From Nitrososphaeraceae archaeon (GTDB lineage: Archaea; Thermoproteota; Nitrososphaeria; Nitrososphaerales; Nitrososphaeraceae), in NCBI GenBank assembly GCA_016782315.1, contig JADDOQ010000002.1, forward strand, positions 1 to 56,682: a stretch of 56,682 bases of DNA, written 5' to 3'. Position numbers and translations under genes: made by a program. A model generated the notes under the pieces. The model searched no databases. It was not told where the DNA came from and saw nothing but the letters and a program-made list of their open reading frames with translations. Position 1 is the stretch's first letter. Each line of letters opens with the position of its first letter. Shown one piece after another: positions 52,364-56,682 of this stretch.

Positions 52364-53560
52364 TTATTTTTTATTGAACAATCTATCTGAATAGTCTGCC
52401 AATTTTTTTAAAGCCCCAATTCTATCCTCTCTTTGTATTTCCGCACCATCAATTGCAGAATGCAGATAACCGATGGATTTGTCATACGTTTTGCGATCAA
52501 CCGGATAGGGAACACCATCTTTGCCACCATGGGCAAAATTAAATTTAACTGGATCTTGCCATGACGCTTTGGTTCCAAATATTATTTCCCCTATAAGGGA
52601 AAGCGCCCTTACACTTGACGGCCCAACTCCTGGAATGGAAATTAGTTGCTCATAATTTTGAGGCTGAATATCATAAATTCTTTTAAATACATTCCAGTCA
52701 AGTCTTCGTGGCATCTCATAATGATCAGCCAAGCGTTGGCACTCATTCTTATTGCCAACCGGTGATTCATATTTACTACCGGAAATATCACTCGATGCAA
52801 TCCAACAATCTAATGTGTTGTTTTTCGTAGTGGTGCTTTTTGTTTTGGTCATTTCCGTTACTTTATATGCAGAGGATCTTAGGGTTTGAAAATCCCCTTT
52901 TGCTAGTTCCACGCATATTTTTTGATTTTCAATAGAGTCAGCTGACGTCATATTAAGTGTATCTCGACTTTCAAGTTCACTTATGATTCCCGCATGTGGT
53001 TCAGATACAAAGCTAGTTAGGTTATCTGATATCCAATGATACCTTCTTGCCATCTTAGTATCCGGATTCATTCCTTGTTGCACCACCGTCCAGTTACCCA
53101 CTTCATCAAAAATGATGGCATGATGGTATAGTGAATAGCCATCCTGTAACGCAGCGTTATCTATTTTTGCCGCCATTTTACTGGCATAAAGCAGGTTGTC
53201 TATTTTGGCTGTAGATAGGTTGTAATGCTTTTCGGCAAGTTTTGGAATTTCATGCTTTGTTTCTGTGGATCTCCTTCCTTTCCCACCTGCAATTGATATT
53301 CCATGGACATCTTCACTGATTGATTGCTTTAGAACACCTGTCACCACAGTTGTAACTCCTGAGGAGTGCCAGTCAAATCCCAAAACACATCCAAATGCTT
53401 GAAACCACAATGGATCTGATAGCCTTCTTAAAAATTCCTGCTGGCCGTATTCATCTATAACAACCTTGGATATTGCATATGAAAGCCTAACCATTCGCCG
53501 GACTAAATATGAAGGTGCATGTCCCCCATGTAAAGGAAGGTTGATGGTAGAGCGTTCCAA
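52364..53560 (-). CDS. DUF763 family protein
   Basis: 398 aa; STINLPLHGGHAPSYLVRRMVRLSYAISKVVIDEYG...PLWFQAFGCVLGFDWHSSGVTTVVTGVLK; HhH-like LISIPGVGPSSVRALSLI. Confidence 0.9.
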   Translation of the reverse strand: MERSTINLPLHGGHAPSYLVRRMVRLSYAISKVVIDEYGQQEFLRRLSDPLWFQAFGCVLGFDWHSSGVTTVVTGVLKQSISEDVHGISIAGGKGRRSTETKHEIPKLAEKHYNLSTAKIDNLLYASKMAAKIDNAALQDGYSLYHHAIIFDEVGNWTVVQQGMNPDTKMARRYHWISDNLTSFVSEPHAGIISELESRDTLNMTSADSIENQKICVELAKGDFQTLRSSAYKVTEMTKTKSTTTKNNTLDCWIASSDISGSKYESPVGNKNECQRLADHYEMPRRLDWNVFKRIYDIQPQNYEQLISIPGVGPSSVRALSLIGEIIFGTKASWQDPVKFNFAHGGKDGVPYPVDRKTYDKSIGYLHSAIDGAEIQREDRIGALKKLADYSDRLFNKK

Positions 53561-54403
53561 GTCTTAAAGGTATCATAAACATAAGGCTCCAATTAATATG
53601 TTTTTTGTCTTTCAGAACGTCATTTTCTTTATCTCAGACGGCTTGTATAGGTGTGTGTTGGAAGGTTAAAGGATAGTCTCACCATCTATTATCCGTTTAT
53701 TGCAATTTTTATATTATGATTATGTAACAATGATTAAATGATGGCTGTGTTTTGGCCACTTTAATTATTGATCTTATTTCCCATCATCAATGTCGTTCCC
53801 TTTTACAAATGCATTGTCTATGATGTCAAGTAAAACTTTAATTTTCAGCCCATTTCCAAGGAAAACACATTAAGACTATCCTTTAATTATCTTGACGAAA
53901 TTACAACTCTATTTGAGCCCGTATTCAAAAACTAATACCATATAGACATCATTAAAAGAAGGAGTGTTTTAGAGCGAATTATGGGTATGAGCCCATCTAC
54001 AAAATCCCGGTTTAAGTTGGTCCAGATTATACGACTGACTCTGATGGATTGCAATATGGATGGAAAACAAAGACACCTTGTATTGCTCATGCCAAATTTC
54101 GCAACATGTTTTCGCATCACATCTATTTGTTGTTACAGTTTGATCATGTTTCGGAGATAATACACTGGGATCCTACCGCTATTTCCCCAAATGCCAATTT
54201 CTCATACCCAAAGGCCCAAATTCCATTTTTGAGCCACCAAGAAGCATGAGATAATTGACGACTCATCCATATCCAGTTATTGACTAGTTGAGTTTTATTA
54301 TATCTATATCCAAATCACTTCGGTTTTGGATATAAAACAATCGATTAACAGCTAATAATAGAAATATCTATAATTGAAAGAAATCTAACTTTATAGACGG
54401 CGG

Positions 54404-55669
54404 ATGGTTGACTACTATTACCACTACACCAATGTATTTTTGATAACCCTGCTGTTTATCCAAACAACCGTCTTTTTTGCGTGGACATATTTTTTGATCT
54501 ATTCCATTAAATCCATAACACAGGTTCCAAAATTACATGCCCATAAATCTTACAAAGACATGCTTATTCCAATGGTAAGCATAATCCTTCCATCAAGAAA
54601 CGAAGAAAAATACATAGAGAAATGCCTTGATAGTTTACTAAGACAGGATTACCCAAATTATGAAATTATTGCCATTAATGATTCATCTTCAGATAAAACA
54701 GGTGAGATAATTAAAGGATACAGCATCATCCATTCTAACATAATCCATGTAGACGCAGGACCAAAACCAGAAGGATGGACTGGAAAAAACTGGGCTTGCT
54801 ATCAAGGCTATCTTAAATCCAGTGGGGATCTTATCCTATTTACAGACGCTGACACCACTCACTCAGTGTCAACGATCTCTTTAGCAGTTACTAATTTATC
54901 GTTAGGAGAACTGGACGCACTCACCGCAATACCAAAAATATTGGCCCTTGATTTCTGGACTAGAATCACCTTACCAATACTGTGGACATTCTCTTTGGCG
55001 AGATACTCAGCCTTAAAGGCAAACGACCCTCAAACTAAGGTAGGGTATTTCTTTGGAAGCTTTTTCATAATAAAAAGAAAAGCGTATGAAAAGGTAGGCA
55101 CTCACAAATCAGTCAGAGAAGAAGTTATAGAGGATGGTGAATTAGGAAGAAAAGTCAAAGAGCATGGCTTTAGGCTTCGTGTCTTTCATGGTGAAAAGCA
55201 CATAAAAGCGGTATGGGCAAGGGATGCCTCTACTTTATGGCACGGATTGCGCAGGCTTATGATACCTTTATACAAAAAAGAGAAAATAAAGGCATCTTTG
55301 ATGGTTTTTGCAACATCTCTTTTACTTTTGATCCCTTTAATCATAGTTCCTGTCTCAATCACAATCGATTCTGACTGGGAATATACTGCTTCGGTTATGA
55401 ATATCAAAATCAACTATCCTTTAAACATGGTTTTACTGTTCCTAACAGTTATATCCATATTATTGATGGTAGTGACAAATTGTTTACAGTTAAGGTATGT
55501 TCTGTTTCAAAATCCTATTTATTCACTGTTCTTGCCTTTATCTGGTACTTTTGTATTTGTCGCTTTTCTTTCATCAATTTTATGTTCAGGAAAGGAAGAT
55601 GCCATAAATTGGCGTGGCAGAAAATACTCCATCAGAGAGGACAAAACACAAAAACAACAGCAAAACTAG
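54404..55669 (+). CDS. Glycosyltransferase family 2, membrane-associated
   Basis: 421 aa; VSIILPSRNEEKYIEKCLDSLLRQDYPNYEIIAINDSSSDKTGEII...LFTDADTTHS, C-terminal TM helices. Confidence 0.93.
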   Translation: MVDYYYHYTNVFLITLLFIQTTVFFAWTYFLIYSIKSITQVPKLHAHKSYKDMLIPMVSIILPSRNEEKYIEKCLDSLLRQDYPNYEIIAINDSSSDKTGEIIKGYSIIHSNIIHVDAGPKPEGWTGKNWACYQGYLKSSGDLILFTDADTTHSVSTISLAVTNLSLGELDALTAIPKILALDFWTRITLPILWTFSLARYSALKANDPQTKVGYFFGSFFIIKRKAYEKVGTHKSVREEVIEDGELGRKVKEHGFRLRVFHGEKHIKAVWARDASTLWHGLRRLMIPLYKKEKIKASLMVFATSLLLLIPLIIVPVSITIDSDWEYTASVMNIKINYPLNMVLLFLTVISILLMVVTNCLQLRYVLFQNPIYSLFLPLSGTFVFVAFLSSILCSGKEDAINWRGRKYSIREDKTQKQQQN

Positions 55670-56041
55670 CAGTAAAACAAAATTGTAATGGATAATGACG
55701 ATGTAACGATGTTATGCACCATATGTTTATTGTTGTTGTTCAAACTTATGGACAAAATTACACCATATTGCAATCAGCACAATATGCCCATTATGAATGT
55801 GCTTTGGCATTAAATAAAGAAAACATACAAAATAATGATGATTATAACAATAGGCTTTTCACTAAATGAATGGAGCAGACGGGATGTTATCCGCTTAAAT
55901 CCATTTATTGGAAATATAATTTGTGCTTTTAACCATGATGATGATTTAGTTTATTGGAAAATAAAAAAACTACAGTTTGCAATAATAAAGATACCATAAT
56001 ATAATTTCAACTATAACAAAAACATCTCAGGCGAAGTAAGT

Positions 56042-56682
56042 TTGGATGATAAGAAAAAATCCGTCAAAATAGATCATGCAATCATATGCAGCCAACTCAC
56101 CAAGACATATGGTCCTCAATTAGCTGTTGATCATATTGATCTAAAAATCAAATATGGAAGCATATTTGGTTTGTTAGGTCCAAACGGTGCTGGCAAAACC
56201 ACCATAATTAAAATGCTTACTGGCCTAACCACCCCTACTTGCGGCAGTGCCATTGTGGCGGGATACGATGTGGCCAAAGACTCTTCAAAGGTCAAAGAGA
56301 TTATCGGATGGGTTTCTTCTGAGGTAATACTGGATGATGCCCTCACTTCAATGGAGAATATTTGGATTCAATCAAAGCTACATAATTTAGGAAAGAAATG
56401 GAAAGAAAAAGCATTCACCTTGATGGAATATTTCGAATTGGATGAAAGAGACGAGAAAAAAAAAGTAGGACAATTTTCCACAGGCACAAGAAAAAAATTA
56501 GAAATAACCATGGCTCTGCTTCATGATCCCAAAATATTATTCATGGACGAGCCAACAATCGGACTTGATGCGAATACTAGGAGACTGCTTTGGAACCTAA
56601 TAAGAAAAATAAACAAACTATTTGGTGTCACTATTTTGTTGACTACCCACTATATTGAAGAAGCTGATGTTCTCTGTGACAA
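56042..56682 (+). CDS. ABC transporter ATP-binding protein (DrrA-like), truncated by window end
   Basis: TTG start, LDDKKKSVKIDHAIICSQLTKTYGPQLAVDHIDLKIKYGSIFGLLGPNGAGKTTIIKMLTG...FSTGTRKKLEITMALLHDPKILFMDEPTIGLDANTRRLL; absent from ORF track because no stop is in the window. Confidence 0.92.
   Translation, partial: MDDKKKSVKIDHAIICSQLTKTYGPQLAVDHIDLKIKYGSIFGLLGPNGAGKTTIIKMLTGLTTPTCGSAIVAGYDVAKDSSKVKEIIGWVSSEVILDDALTSMENIWIQSKLHNLGKKWKEKAFTLMEYFELDERDEKKKVGQFSTGTRKKLEITMALLHDPKILFMDEPTIGLDANTRRLLWNLIRKINKLFGVTILLTTHYIEEADVLCD

Noticed and set aside
53932-54249. Overlapping ORFs on both strands (MMRKHVAKF… and QYGWKTKTPC…)
   Set aside because: No recognisable domain; considered a transposase remnant but found no supporting motif or terminal repeats.
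1-56682. CRISPR arrays, rRNA genes, intact insertion sequences
   Set aside because: Looked for regularly spaced direct repeats, rRNA-like conserved blocks and transposase motifs; none seen by eye.

Overview
The window is AT-rich archaeal DNA. Gene content suggests an ammonia-oxidising Thaumarchaeota/Nitrososphaerales genome, perhaps Ca. Nitrosocosmicus-like; that placement is inferred, not tested. It is a mostly chromosomal, patchy region with long gene-poor stretches (about 4.1-9.7 kb). I saw no rRNA, no intact tRNA, no CRISPR array and no clear insertion sequence. Recognisable genes: MoaD/MoaE, methylmalonyl-CoA epimerase, family-5 uracil-DNA glycosylase, a class III nucleotide cyclase, a PII-like protein, ABC-2 exporter parts, a KefB-type antiporter split at a C8 tract, a CopC+YtkA-like protein, a voltage-gated cation channel, a MASE3-like hybrid histidine kinase, SDR, a DUF4185 protein, UspA, an HD+GNAT fusion, YwbE, an O-methyltransferase, an FAD oxidoreductase, PPK2, DUF763 and GT2. 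Best candidates for follow-up: (1) a small protein with a YEATS-type acyl-lysine reader domain and apparently conserved pocket residues (48672-49073, minus); (2) a single-domain voltage-gated channel with a TLEGW selectivity filter, which suggests Ca2+ selectivity (27246-28037, minus); (3) an HD-hydrolase/GNAT fusion plus a divergent class III cyclase, a possible archaeal cyclic-nucleotide pathway; (4) a tandemly duplicated unknown domain fused to DUF4185; (5) several Cys/His-rich microproteins missed by the ORF track; (6) a family of decaying histidine kinases, with three of four loci broken.
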